Below, one piece after another: positions 8,679 to 17,673 of a stretch of 64,000 nt of DNA. Numbering within the stretch: the stretch's first letter is position 1; every line of letters starts with the position of its first letter. Source of the DNA: JANJTY01 sp038257155 (lineage in GTDB: Bacteria; Pseudomonadota; Gammaproteobacteria; Xanthomonadales; Xanthomonadaceae); the NCBI GenBank assembly GCA_038257155.1, contig JBBSJP010000001.1, positions 1-64,000 on the forward strand. The letters run 5' to 3'. Made by a program: the position numbers and the translations under genes. The notes beneath the pieces are model-generated. The model was not told the DNA's origin. It did no database searches and saw only the letters and a list, made by a program, of their open reading frames with translations.

Positions 8679-10160
8679 ATGACCATCACCCACCCGCCCC
8701 GACCCAGCTACGGTTTCGCCCGCCGCAACGGCGCCACCCTGGTGCGCTGGCAGGATGGCGCGGCGCTGGTCGCGCATCGCGCCGATGTGGCGCTGGAAAC
8801 CCTCGCCGAGCTGCGTCGTCATTGCGATGCACCGCTGCGCCTGGAGGAGCACGGCACGGCCGATTACGAGCGCCTGCTGCGCGATCTGTACGAGTCAGGA
8901 GGTGAGTCATCCTCGGCGATGGCGGTGGATTTCGATGAGCGCGCCGACCTGTCGGCGATTGCCGATGCCCTGCCCGAGCCGGAAGACCTGCTGGAAAGCG
9001 AGGACGATGCGCCGATCATTCGCCTGATCAATGCCCTGCTCACCGAAGCCGTGCAACAGGGCGCCTCGGACATCCATATCGAGCCCTTCGAGCAGCGCCT
9101 GGTGGTGCGTTTCCGCATCGATGGCGTGCTGCGCGAGGTGCTCAAACCGAAGAAGGCCATCGCCAGCGCGGTGGTAAGCCGCATCAAGGTGATGGCCAAG
9201 CTCGACATCGCCGAGAAGCGCCTGCCGCAGGATGGCCGCATCGGCCTGCGCCTGGCCGGCCGTCCGGTCGACGTGCGTGTGTCGACGATTCCGGTCGGCA
9301 ATGGCGAGCGCGTGGTACTGCGCCTGCTTGACAAGCAGGCCGGGCGCCTCGACCTGGCCCAGCTGGGCATGGGCGAGTCGATCCTGGCCCAGGTCGACCA
9401 ACTCATCCATCGGCCGCACGGCATCCTGCTGGTCACCGGTCCGACCGGCTCGGGCAAGACCACCACGTTGTACTCGGCGCTGAGCCGCCTGAACGACGCG
9501 ACGCGCAACATCCTGACGGTGGAAGATCCGATCGAGTACTACCTCGACGGCATCGGCCAGACCCAGGTCAACACCAAGGTCGACATGAGCTTCGCGCGCG
9601 GCCTGCGCGCCATCCTGCGCCAGGATCCGGATGTGGTGATGGTGGGCGAGATCCGCGACCTGGAAACCGCCGAGATCGCGGTGCAGGCTTCGCTGACCGG
9701 GCATCTGGTGTTGTCTACCCTGCATACCAATTCGGCAGTGGGCGCCGTTACCCGCCTGCGCGATATGGGCGTTGAGCCCTTCCTGATCGGCTCGGCCCTG
9801 CTTGGCGTGTTGGCGCAGCGCCTGGTGCGTCGCATCGATCCCGAAATGAGCGAGAAGTACAGCCCAAGCGAAGCCGAGTGCGCCGCCTTCGGCAAGCCTT
9901 TCGATGCAAGCCTGCGCTTCCGCCGCCCGCGCGCCGACCTGGTCGGTCGCGAAGCTGGCTACCGCGGCCGCACCGGCCTGTACGAACTGGTCTTTGCCGA
10001 CGAAACCCTGCGCCGCCTGATCCACGAGAACGCGCCCGAAGCCGAGCTCACCCGCCACGCCCGCAGCCGCACTCCGGCAATGATCGACGACGGCTGGGAC
10101 AAGCTGTGCGCGGGGATCACCTCGGTGGAGGAAGTGCTGCGGGTGACGCGCGAGGAGTAG
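8679..10160 (+). CDS. gspE: Type II secretion system ATPase GspE, lacking the tetracysteine motif
   Basis: GspE powers pseudopilus assembly in the T2SS. The 493-residue protein from ATG 8679 shows the N-terminal domain (YERLLRDLYES), the segment DIHIEPFEQRLVVRFRIDG, Walker A (GPTGSGKTTTLYS), Asp box (TVEDPIEYYLDGIGQTQVN), Walker B (ILRQDPDVVMVGEIRD) and the His box (STLHTNSAVGAVTRL). The CxxC-x29-CxxC zinc module that normally sits after AQRLVR is replaced by RRIDPEMSEKYSPSEAECAAFG and a cysteine-free stretch before GYRGRTGLYEL. No gspF follows; the remaining T2SS genes must lie elsewhere. A pilus-type PilB or XpsE-like label is the alternative, but gspC-gspD next door favours GspE. Confidence 0.88.
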   Translation: MTITHPPRPSYGFARRNGATLVRWQDGAALVAHRADVALETLAELRRHCDAPLRLEEHGTADYERLLRDLYESGGESSSAMAVDFDERADLSAIADALPEPEDLLESEDDAPIIRLINALLTEAVQQGASDIHIEPFEQRLVVRFRIDGVLREVLKPKKAIASAVVSRIKVMAKLDIAEKRLPQDGRIGLRLAGRPVDVRVSTIPVGNGERVVLRLLDKQAGRLDLAQLGMGESILAQVDQLIHRPHGILLVTGPTGSGKTTTLYSALSRLNDATRNILTVEDPIEYYLDGIGQTQVNTKVDMSFARGLRAILRQDPDVVMVGEIRDLETAEIAVQASLTGHLVLSTLHTNSAVGAVTRLRDMGVEPFLIGSALLGVLAQRLVRRIDPEMSEKYSPSEAECAAFGKPFDASLRFRRPRADLVGREAGYRGRTGLYELVFADETLRRLIHENAPEAELTRHARSRTPAMIDDGWDKLCAGITSVEEVLRVTREE

Positions 10161-10212
10161 GACCCGTCGCTTCGGGTGATCGCGTCAAAGTGTCTTCTGC
10201 ATTAGAAGCAGG

Positions 10213-10328
10213 CGTAGGGTGGGCCTTGGCCCACCGCGGATGCACCCCGCGCACCTGCTGCCCTGGGTAGACCATGTGTTCGTGATCATCAATCACGGCG
10301 CCGGCGGTGGGCCAAGGCCCACCCTACG
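10213..10328. repeat. Perfect 25-bp inverted repeat (GTAGGGTGGGCCTTGGCCCACC family)
   Basis: Arms at 10213-10237 and 10304-10328 are exact reverse complements; each arm is itself a near palindrome around GGGCCTTGGCCC. A 66-bp spacer separates them. The same arm core recurs at 54609-54672. It lies in the 272-bp gene-free gap between gspE and the rhomboid gene; nothing else is seen in the gap. Confidence 0.85.
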
Positions 10329-10432
10329 GGATTGAAGGCTGACTTGCCCAGGAGTGGATCTGGCCGCAGTCTTCGCATCGGGGCCTGCGAGGTTTATGTG
10401 CGGCGGGTTCAAGCCCTGGGGAGAGGCCCGTC

Positions 10433-11251
10433 ATGCTGGTCATCGGCGACAAAAATCCGCTCTGCCATATCCGTCGCCCCTGGGTAAACCACGCGCTGAT
10501 CGCCCTCTGCGTGCTGGGCTACCTGCTGGGCCTGTCGGTGCCGGGCTTCGCCCTGTTGCCGGCCGAGATCAGCGGCCTTGGCAGCGTGCCGGATGACTGG
10601 GTCGGCCTGCACTGGTCGCTGCGTCTTCTCAGCTACACCTTTCTGCACGCCGATATCTGGCACCTGCTCGGCAACCTGATCGTGCTCTGGGTGTTTGGCG
10701 ACAACGTCGAAGACGCCATGGGTCATGCCCGCTACCTGCTGTTCTTCGCGCTGTGTGCGATGGCTGGAGGCCTGGCCGAGGCGCTGCTCACCAGCTCACC
10801 CGAGCTGCCCATCGTCGGCGCCAGCGGTGCCATCGCCGGGGTGATGGCGGCCTACCTGCTGATGCATCCGCGCGCCCGCATCCTGATCCTGGCGGCGTTC
10901 CGCTTTCCGGTGATCGCGCCGGCCAGCCTGTTCGTTGGCCTCAGCATCGGCCTGGATGTGCTGATGGCGCTGTTCGCCGACGACAAGCAGCAGGTCGCCT
11001 GGTGGGCCCACCTCGGTGGCTTCGGCGCCGGTCTGGTACTGCTGTTGCCGCTCAAGCATCGCGACGTGACGCTGTTCCAGCCAGCCGACGCCTACCCGGT
11101 CGAAAGCTTCGGTGGCGCACATCGCTATCTGCTGGATCTCAGCCCCAAGACCCAGGTCGGCGCGCGCTTCACCGACCGCGCCGTGGCGGCCTTCAAGATC
11201 GTCGCGTTCTTTCTGCTGATCACCGTGCTGGTGGAGGTGGTGCTGGCGTGA
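10433..11251 (+). CDS. Rhomboid family intramembrane serine protease
   Basis: A 272-residue multi-pass membrane protein. Rhomboids cleave transmembrane substrates inside the bilayer. The catalytic Ser131 is in IVGASGAIAGVM and the catalytic His193 in WWAHLGGFGAG; the first-helix signature HADIWHLLGNL is present. Six or so hydrophobic helices span residues 18-245. The start at ATG 10433 follows GGAGAGG. The gene points toward the minus-strand phospholipase C-like gene and ends 19 bp from it. It is one of three rhomboid paralogues in this window. Substrate unknown. Confidence 0.88.
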   Translation: MLVIGDKNPLCHIRRPWVNHALIALCVLGYLLGLSVPGFALLPAEISGLGSVPDDWVGLHWSLRLLSYTFLHADIWHLLGNLIVLWVFGDNVEDAMGHARYLLFFALCAMAGGLAEALLTSSPELPIVGASGAIAGVMAAYLLMHPRARILILAAFRFPVIAPASLFVGLSIGLDVLMALFADDKQQVAWWAHLGGFGAGLVLLLPLKHRDVTLFQPADAYPVESFGGAHRYLLDLSPKTQVGARFTDRAVAAFKIVAFFLLITVLVEVVLA

Positions 11252-11270
11252 TCGGGGCGCGGCATGCCAT

Positions 11271-13763
11271 CTACTGGGAGGGGAAAGTTGCCGAATCGGG
11301 GAGGTAGATGCCTTCCAAACCGGGAGTCAGCGGGTCCAGATCGAGGTAGCTCTGCTGACTGGGTCCTTGGGATGAGTGGCTTCGAATGATCCACGCGAAG
11401 TGATCGCCTGCCGGCAGACTGCGGAAGCGCCAGATCGGTGGGGTCTCGAATGGTTCGCCCGGCGCGAGCCTGGCCTTGGGCGCCTGGCTGACCCGGCCGC
11501 CAAAGGCGGTTGTAAACCCGCCCAGCTCGGTGTTGTCGAAGCGCCACTGCACGGCAAAGTTCTGGTTCGTGCTGCTCAAGAGGGTAGCCACGCGCAGGAA
11601 ATGCTCCGGCTCCACACCGGTACCGCCGAACACGCCCTGCCCACCGCGTGTCACGAGCACATCATTGAGGGTCAGCGGGTCTGCCTCTGAGTCCGGGAAG
11701 GTGGGTAACTGCGCCAGGGCCTCTGGCCGCCACCACTGACCTTGGAACCAACGGTAGTCGCTCATGTTGATGATGGCGAAGTACGTGGGCTCGGCCAGGT
11801 CGATCATGCCGATGGCCATTCCGACGCCGCGCTCTTCACCCAGATCTCCTCGATAGACGACGCGCACGATGAGGTCTGTGGCGTTTACCGGGATCGGATC
11901 GGCCGAGAAGTCGAAGCGCTGTGGCTGCAACGAGGAGCCATCCAGGTTGCCAGCGATTGCCACCGGTGCCGAAACCGAAGTCTCCGGGAACGCGCTGCGA
12001 TTCATGCCGGCGGGACATTCGCCTGGAAGGTGGATATCTTGCGGCCAGCTTCTTGAGGGTTCGTGACTCAGGTCCGGGGAATAGCACGGGTTACGGTGGT
12101 ACTGCGCCACCGCCACTATTTCGCCCAGGCCCATCGACTCGATGGCACCGTCGATGTAGCGGCTGTTGTTGCGCATACGCAGGTCGAGGTAGCGAAACCC
12201 ATAGATCTGCGCATCGCTGAAGCGGCGCGGATAGCCCTGCCCGTCAACCAGGTGCGGCTGACCATGGTCGAGCACAGCGACCACACCATTGGCTGGAAGT
12301 TGAACTTCAATGCGGCCGCGAAAGAAGTAGTCGATCAAGCCCGCCGAATAGGCCACCGCACGGGGAATCAGGTTGTCGGCCTGGGCAGCGTAGTCCTCTA
12401 GCGCGATCTTGCCAATGTACTGGGGCGGCAGACCCTGCGGGCTGAAAATGCCGACAGTCCCAAGCGTCACCAACTCGGTGCGCTCGGGATGCAGCGTGTC
12501 GGGCACCTGCCGGGCAATGGTCTTGCGAACAACGCTTGCGCCATTGGGCAAGGATGATTCCACCTCGGTCACGCTGTATCCAGCGTCCGACAGATCGTCC
12601 GGCGGATGGGCGAAGCCTGAAAACGGTCGCGGCAGGGTGCCTTCGCTGAAGAAGCCGCGATTGCTGTAGTCGGCCATACCCCGCCTCGCCAGGACGTTGC
12701 CGTCCTGATGGCGAGTGGTGATGAACTCAACTGGCGTGGCGAACTGCGGGATCGGGTAGTCGGTGTTCCATGGGGGCTGCCTATTCCCAGTCGCGGGCGG
12801 GTTACCAAACATCCCGGAGAAACGTTCCCGCTCTCCCTCGGGACCATGAAACGGAACTATGGCATCGAACCCACCGATGGCGCGAAACTCGGTGAATACT
12901 TCGAAGGTTCGGCGAGCGATGCTGGAGTTCAGCAGACGGAAGCGCCAGTCGTTCGAGTGGTTGTGAGGGTCCTTGCGACTGTGTTGGGGCTGAGCAGCAT
13001 CCTGCAGGTGATGCAGCACCTGTCCCAGCGATTTGAAGGCCGTCGCCATAAACCCAAGCCGAGCCTGGGCGGCCGTGCCATCGGCCTCGCCAGTGCCCGG
13101 CGTCGGCTTGTAGGTCATGGCGAGCCAGAACTGCCGCCGCGCGTCCACCCAGGAAAAATGATTGCGCCGCGAAAGTAGTGGATTGAAGGAGGGCGAGAGT
13201 GCATTTTCCACACCGAGTGCCCAGTCGATCGAACGACTCGCAATGCCGGTAGCGGGTAGCAAGGTGGTGTTGCTGACCGGATCGTAGAAATGATGGATCG
13301 AGCGATTCAACTCACCATGCGGGTCCGGATCTGGTCGGGGTGGACTTAGGTACTCTCGTTGAGTCAGATCGTCCTCGCGGATCGCGCCACGCATCAACCA
13401 CGCTTTTAGTCGAACGAACTCGAAGCCGTCGATCTGGTCCTCGCGACCCAGAACCAGTTGCTGAGTGATGTGACCGTTTTCGTATGGCATCACCATTCTT
13501 GCCGACGGCGGAGACGAAGTTCCAGACGTCCAATCGGGAGCCATGTCGTAATAGAAATCTGCGCCTCCCAACGACGCGGATCCAAACCAAGGACGAAACG
13601 GCGTTGATTCCTCCAATCGATCCAGGCCCAACAATGCCGGGACTTGGTCACTAGCTAAAACGCTGCGTCGAAAAGCAGCATCCGTGATCGAAGCGTGTGT
13701 CCGGACCTCGTAGGCTTCGACCTGAGCACAGAGGATAGCCAACAGGGGAACCAAGAGATGCAT
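11271..13763 (-). CDS. Secreted zinc-dependent phospholipase C-like protein
   Basis: An 830-residue exported protein from ATG 13763 with signal peptide MHLLVPLLAILCAQVEA. The mature N-terminus YEVRTHASITDAAF and the motif LGQVLHHLQDAAQPQHSRKD (HxxQD...PxH) are the zinc-ligand pattern of the phospholipase C/P1 nuclease superfamily; further His residues lie in NRSIHHFYDP and DPHNHSNDW. The C-terminal 400 residues look like beta-rich accessory domains of unknown type. It is the last gene of a three-gene minus-strand set (15975 to 11271), 17 bp after its neighbour. Being exported and next to T2SS genes it is a plausible T2SS substrate. Specific substrate cannot be read from sequence. Confidence 0.7.
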   Translation of the reverse strand: MHLLVPLLAILCAQVEAYEVRTHASITDAAFRRSVLASDQVPALLGLDRLEESTPFRPWFGSASLGGADFYYDMAPDWTSGTSSPPSARMVMPYENGHITQQLVLGREDQIDGFEFVRLKAWLMRGAIREDDLTQREYLSPPRPDPDPHGELNRSIHHFYDPVSNTTLLPATGIASRSIDWALGVENALSPSFNPLLSRRNHFSWVDARRQFWLAMTYKPTPGTGEADGTAAQARLGFMATAFKSLGQVLHHLQDAAQPQHSRKDPHNHSNDWRFRLLNSSIARRTFEVFTEFRAIGGFDAIVPFHGPEGERERFSGMFGNPPATGNRQPPWNTDYPIPQFATPVEFITTRHQDGNVLARRGMADYSNRGFFSEGTLPRPFSGFAHPPDDLSDAGYSVTEVESSLPNGASVVRKTIARQVPDTLHPERTELVTLGTVGIFSPQGLPPQYIGKIALEDYAAQADNLIPRAVAYSAGLIDYFFRGRIEVQLPANGVVAVLDHGQPHLVDGQGYPRRFSDAQIYGFRYLDLRMRNNSRYIDGAIESMGLGEIVAVAQYHRNPCYSPDLSHEPSRSWPQDIHLPGECPAGMNRSAFPETSVSAPVAIAGNLDGSSLQPQRFDFSADPIPVNATDLIVRVVYRGDLGEERGVGMAIGMIDLAEPTYFAIINMSDYRWFQGQWWRPEALAQLPTFPDSEADPLTLNDVLVTRGGQGVFGGTGVEPEHFLRVATLLSSTNQNFAVQWRFDNTELGGFTTAFGGRVSQAPKARLAPGEPFETPPIWRFRSLPAGDHFAWIIRSHSSQGPSQQSYLDLDPLTPGLEGIYLPDSATFPSQ

Positions 13764-13780
13764 GCTCGGGCGGGTTCGAT

Positions 13781-14971
13781 TCACGCGCCGATCTCCATCA
13801 GCACCACGCATTCGGCACGGTCGTACTCGTGGGACTCAGCGCGCAGTCCATTCAACCTCTCCCACCGATAGCTATCGTGCTCCGGAAAGCGCCTCAATGC
13901 CGTCGCCCCGCCGTATCTGGAGAACGGCTTCCCGTCATTCGTCCCGGCACAAATGAGTTCCCTTTGCTCCCTCAACAATGAGCGGAAATAGGCCCCTCGG
14001 GGGCCGATTGCCCGCACCCAGTCTCCCTGACAGGTCCCTGGTGCACTCGACAGCATCCACAATCTTGCCGCAGGATCCTGATCGTCAGTGACCATCCGCA
14101 ATGGCGTATTGCCGTACCGGCGCGCCGCTTCGCCATGCATGGAACTCAAATCCTCGCGCAGCCCCGCAAAGTAGAGTCGTGGCGTGGGATCGCGTTCGCC
14201 GCGCTCGGCCATAAAACGGCCGAATTCGCTTGGCGGCAACTCCACCCGCCAGCGTCCATCAGCGTCGGTGCGCAGGATCAAGTCCATCCAGCAACTGGTG
14301 TCGCCAGCGTAGTATCGACCTGTCGGATGCCAGGGATAACGCACCCAGACCCCCGCCAGCGGCTCACCGGTTTCGCTGTGCTGCACGCTTCCCTGCAGTA
14401 CCAGCGGCTCACGAGAGGCCTCAAGCCAGCGCGTGCGCACTTCCATATCCGCCTCAATGAAAAAGTGCGGCAGGGTAACGGGCAAAGGCAGAAGAAATAC
14501 CAGCAGCGGCGGCCACAGGGCCCAGTGCAAGCGCGGGCGAAGCGAGCGTGTCTTGCGCGCCATGTAGAACATCCGCGCCAGCAATCCCAGCAGCAGGAGC
14601 AAACCAATGCCGCCCCAGGCCACCATCCCGGCCAGGCCTTCGCGCCAGGGCGCCACCATATCGGCGGGCCGGCCATCCAGCCCCTGCATGATCTCGGATT
14701 CGGTGAGCACGCTCCAGTCATCACCGCCATCTTCGATCGGCGGTAGCGGCGGCGGCGGCAGCGGGATTTCGGGGGGCGGAAGTTGCGACTCCGGCGCAGG
14801 CATCGGTCCGGGTGAAAAGGCCTGGTCGAAAGTCCTGATCTGCGTCGGCCCATGCGCTGGCGTCTGCGCTTGCAACAGTGTCACGCCCAGCAGCACCAGC
14901 ATCAAGGCGACGGCAAGAGAGCGTCCTGCCAACGGGCGGGCCGGGTGGCGAAAACGCCTGGCTGGCTTCAT
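13781..14971 (-). CDS. Membrane-anchored protein with carboxypeptidase-regulatory-like domain
   Basis: A 396-residue protein whose ATG (14971) overlaps the upstream stop as ATGA. It has an N-terminal hydrophobic helix (about 18-36), a Pro-rich stretch (PPPEIPLPPPPLPPIED), two further hydrophobic segments near residues 112-134 and 150-170, and then a domain starting LVLQGSVQHSETGEPLAGVWVRY, the hallmark of CarboxypepD_reg/CnaB-like beta-sandwiches. The family of the rest is not recognised. Coupling to the secreted genes on both sides suggests they act at the envelope together. Confidence 0.6.
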   Translation of the reverse strand: MKPARRFRHPARPLAGRSLAVALMLVLLGVTLLQAQTPAHGPTQIRTFDQAFSPGPMPAPESQLPPPEIPLPPPPLPPIEDGGDDWSVLTESEIMQGLDGRPADMVAPWREGLAGMVAWGGIGLLLLLGLLARMFYMARKTRSLRPRLHWALWPPLLVFLLPLPVTLPHFFIEADMEVRTRWLEASREPLVLQGSVQHSETGEPLAGVWVRYPWHPTGRYYAGDTSCWMDLILRTDADGRWRVELPPSEFGRFMAERGERDPTPRLYFAGLREDLSSMHGEAARRYGNTPLRMVTDDQDPAARLWMLSSAPGTCQGDWVRAIGPRGAYFRSLLREQRELICAGTNDGKPFSRYGGATALRRFPEHDSYRWERLNGLRAESHEYDRAECVVLMEIGA

Positions 14972-15975
14972 AGGCCGGAGATCTTCCACAGGCCCTCGCG
15001 ATCACGCGAGAACTGCACTGGGTAGCCGAAGCTGCGGCCGTTCTCCTCGCGCAGCACGAACAATTCGGCCTCGTTGAAGCCGAGGCTACCATCGGCTACC
15101 TGCCCCAGGGATGCAGCAAGCGCCGGCAAGTTGGTTCCCAGGTTTTGCCACATCGAGCGATAGGAATCGTGCAGTTCCGGATGCATCAGCGCCAACGCTG
15201 CCTCGATGTCGCTGGCCATCAAATGGCTGCGCAGGCGTTCGAACAGATGACACAGAGTGACGCGGGTCAAGCCAATGCGTGGCACCACCCCGGGCAAGGA
15301 GAGAACGACAAGCGGTTCGCCAACCTGGTGAAGCTCTACGCGCGCGATGAAGGGTCCCGGATTGAGCAGGACTTTGTCGAGTGTCGGGGGCGGTAGTCCG
15401 ACGTAGTCGAACTGGCCGTCACCGTCCAGATCGGCGCGCACTTCGCTGACCTTCGAGTCGGGCGGAAGCAGCAACCGCAGGGATAGCGCGGCAGGCAGGA
15501 AGGCGTCGGCGCGTTCAACTTCAAGGCGCGGCAATGGCAGCAGGTCTGCGTCGGAATTGACCGACAGGGTTTCTTCGATGCGCTCCCCGGCATGGGTGGC
15601 GGCAACAATGCGAACGGCATTAAGTCCCGGCTCCAGGCCGACGTAGGGAAGCCACCAGCGTCCACCATCCATGCGCGCGGCGCGGCCGTCGACCGTCACC
15701 GCCGTCCCTGGCGGCCCCTCATAGCTGCCCGTCAGCGCGATACCCTGATCGGCGATCAGCGGATCAGGCAGAGGATCCAGACTCAGGCTAAGGGAGGCGG
15801 AAGGTTGGGGCAGGGGCACCGGGCGCAAATCCGGAAAGACCAGCGGGTCGGTGGATTCCACGCCACTGCGAAAGATGTCGTTGGGAATCACCCCGCAGGA
15901 CTGCGCGGTAACTGCAGGTATCCAGCTCGTGAGCAGTAGCGCGAAGACCTGCGCCCTTACGAAACGGGACTTCAT
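14968..15975 (-). CDS. Secreted protein of unknown function
   Basis: A 335-residue protein from ATG 15975, preceded by GGGAG with 9 nt spacing. Residues 1-24 are a signal peptide (MKSRFVRAQVFALLLTSWIP onward). Just after it comes NDIFRSGVES, resembling the IFxDGFE motif of many lysobacteral exported proteins. A DGDGQFDY stretch looks like a calcium-binding loop, and beta-strand-like repeats (GTAVTVDGRAARMDGGRWW, LNAVRIVAATH) resemble a Big-type Ig fold. No catalytic motif is seen. First gene of the three-gene operon ending in the phospholipase C-like enzyme. Confidence 0.6.
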   Translation of the reverse strand: MKSRFVRAQVFALLLTSWIPAVTAQSCGVIPNDIFRSGVESTDPLVFPDLRPVPLPQPSASLSLSLDPLPDPLIADQGIALTGSYEGPPGTAVTVDGRAARMDGGRWWLPYVGLEPGLNAVRIVAATHAGERIEETLSVNSDADLLPLPRLEVERADAFLPAALSLRLLLPPDSKVSEVRADLDGDGQFDYVGLPPPTLDKVLLNPGPFIARVELHQVGEPLVVLSLPGVVPRIGLTRVTLCHLFERLRSHLMASDIEAALALMHPELHDSYRSMWQNLGTNLPALAASLGQVADGSLGFNEAELFVLREENGRSFGYPVQFSRDREGLWKISGL

Positions 15976-16116
15976 GCTGTTGCGCTCCCTGTCGAGACAC
16001 TTCCATTGGAATGACACACTACGACCGCTTGTCCCCCAAACGCAACCGCTCGTCGACGTAGGCGCGTGCCGAAAAGGTGTTCCTGGAGTGTCCGAGCAAG
16101 GCTTGAAGTAGTCGCA

Positions 16117-17586
16117 TCAGCCGCCCTCGCTCAACAGAAACCGCGCCTTGCCCGACTGCACCGATCCGGGAAAGCGCTGGATCAAACCGCGTAGGGCGCG
16201 GCTGCCGAGGGTGGCGTTGCCGCGATCGCTGAGTTCGATGCCCAGGCCGAGCCACTGCTGGGCCAGGTCCAACTCAGGCAGCTCGCGCGCGTCGATCGAT
16301 TCGAGCAACTCCAGTGAGGCCAGACTTTCGCCGATGGCGGCCAATCGCGCCGCGAAGGCAGCGCGGTGTGCGGCGTCGGGTTGCTCACCGAGCTTCTGCA
16401 GATCCTGCAGAATTCCCCACTGCGTGCGGCTGTCTTCGCCGCCGCTGCTGCGCGCGTCTAGCACCGCATGCGCGCGCGCGATCAGTTCGCTGCGGTCCTT
16501 GCGCTGCGCATAGCGCTCCACGCGGTAGCGCGCGATCGCCACATCGAGGCGCTGGGGCTCTGCTGCTGCCAGCGGCGCGAGCAGGGCGTCGGCCTCGTTC
16601 AAGCGCATCTGGCCAAGATGGGCGAGGGCAGCATTGAGGCCATCCTTGCTGCTTGGCGCGTCAGGTTCGTCCTCCATGAACTCCTCGCGTGTCCAGCCCA
16701 GGCTGCGCGCGCCCCAGGCCAGCAGGGCACCGGCCACGATGCCGCCGGCATGCGCCGAGTACGCCACCTGCGAATCGGACAGTGCAAACATCTGCAGCAG
16801 CTCCCAGCCCAGCCAGGCCGGCAAGAGCAGCAAGGCGGGCGCGTGCACGTAGTCGAATACCACGAAGAACCAGTAAAAGAATCGGATGCGGCGCAGGCCC
16901 CACAAGACCGCCAGCGCACCCATCAGGCCGGCAATAGCACCGGAGGCACCAACCAGCAGGGCCGGCGCGCTGCCTTGCCAGGCCAGCCAGGCCAGGCCGG
17001 CGGCACCGCCGGAAAGCAGATACAGGCCGAGAAAGCGCCAGGGGCCCAAGGTTCCTTCGACCAGCAGGCCGAGAAAGCAGAGAAACAACATGTTGCCGAA
17101 CAGGTGTGCAAACCCGCCGTGCAGGAACATTGAACCCAGCAACCCGCGCGGACCTGGGGCAGACGAACTCAGGCCATAACGCAGGATGACGGCACGTTGG
17201 CGAATCTGTTCGAACCTGTTGGCCAGCGGGGTCCAGCTTGCCCGCTGCTGCTCATCATCAAACAACTCGCCGCGCCCCAGCCGGGCGCGAAATTCCTCGT
17301 CATGCTGGGCGGCCTGACTCATCCAGGCATCGCGCAGCGCAGGCGGCACGGACTCAAACTGTTGGCGCGTGGATTCGTCCTCACTGCTGCGCAGATGCTC
17401 GGCGTACAGCGCGACTTCGATTTCAGCCAGACCCGACTCGGCATGATGGCGTGCAGCCTCGCTCTGTACCCGCGCATCGCCGCTTTGCAGGAACAGGAAA
17501 ACGAACACATTGGCCAGCACCAAGGCCGCTGTCATCAACGGGAAATTGCGCCGCGTCACGGGATGGTGCAAAGGCAGGATCAGCAT
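16117..17586 (-). CDS. Rhomboid protease with C-terminal helical-repeat domain
   Basis: A 489-residue protein with an N-terminal membrane helix (about 16-34), a soluble insertion rich in Glu/Gln (35-145), and a rhomboid core: HGGFAHLFGNMLFLCFLG, catalytic Ser215 in LVGASGAIAGLMG and His279 in YSAHAGGIVAG. Residues about 315-489 are soluble and alpha-helical with TPR-like periodicity (NEADALLAPLAAAEPQRLDV). The large loop between helix 1 and the core, and the C-terminal repeats, could select substrates or partners. Divergent from the DPP-IV-type peptidase gene with an 87-bp gap. Unlike the rhomboid at 10433 it has long soluble domains. Confidence 0.85.
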   Translation of the reverse strand: MLILPLHHPVTRRNFPLMTAALVLANVFVFLFLQSGDARVQSEAARHHAESGLAEIEVALYAEHLRSSEDESTRQQFESVPPALRDAWMSQAAQHDEEFRARLGRGELFDDEQQRASWTPLANRFEQIRQRAVILRYGLSSSAPGPRGLLGSMFLHGGFAHLFGNMLFLCFLGLLVEGTLGPWRFLGLYLLSGGAAGLAWLAWQGSAPALLVGASGAIAGLMGALAVLWGLRRIRFFYWFFVVFDYVHAPALLLLPAWLGWELLQMFALSDSQVAYSAHAGGIVAGALLAWGARSLGWTREEFMEDEPDAPSSKDGLNAALAHLGQMRLNEADALLAPLAAAEPQRLDVAIARYRVERYAQRKDRSELIARAHAVLDARSSGGEDSRTQWGILQDLQKLGEQPDAAHRAAFAARLAAIGESLASLELLESIDARELPELDLAQQWLGLGIELSDRGNATLGSRALRGLIQRFPGSVQSGKARFLLSEGG

Positions 17587-17673
17587 GGCATTCGTTGTGA
17601 GCGGGTCCAGTGTCCAGTTTACGTGCAGCCGTTCCCGCTATCCTGTCGTCTGGCTTCTGACCAACCCTCATCC

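Noticed and set aside
10213..10328. CRISPR array
   Set aside because: Only two inverted copies with one spacer; repeats are inverted, not direct.
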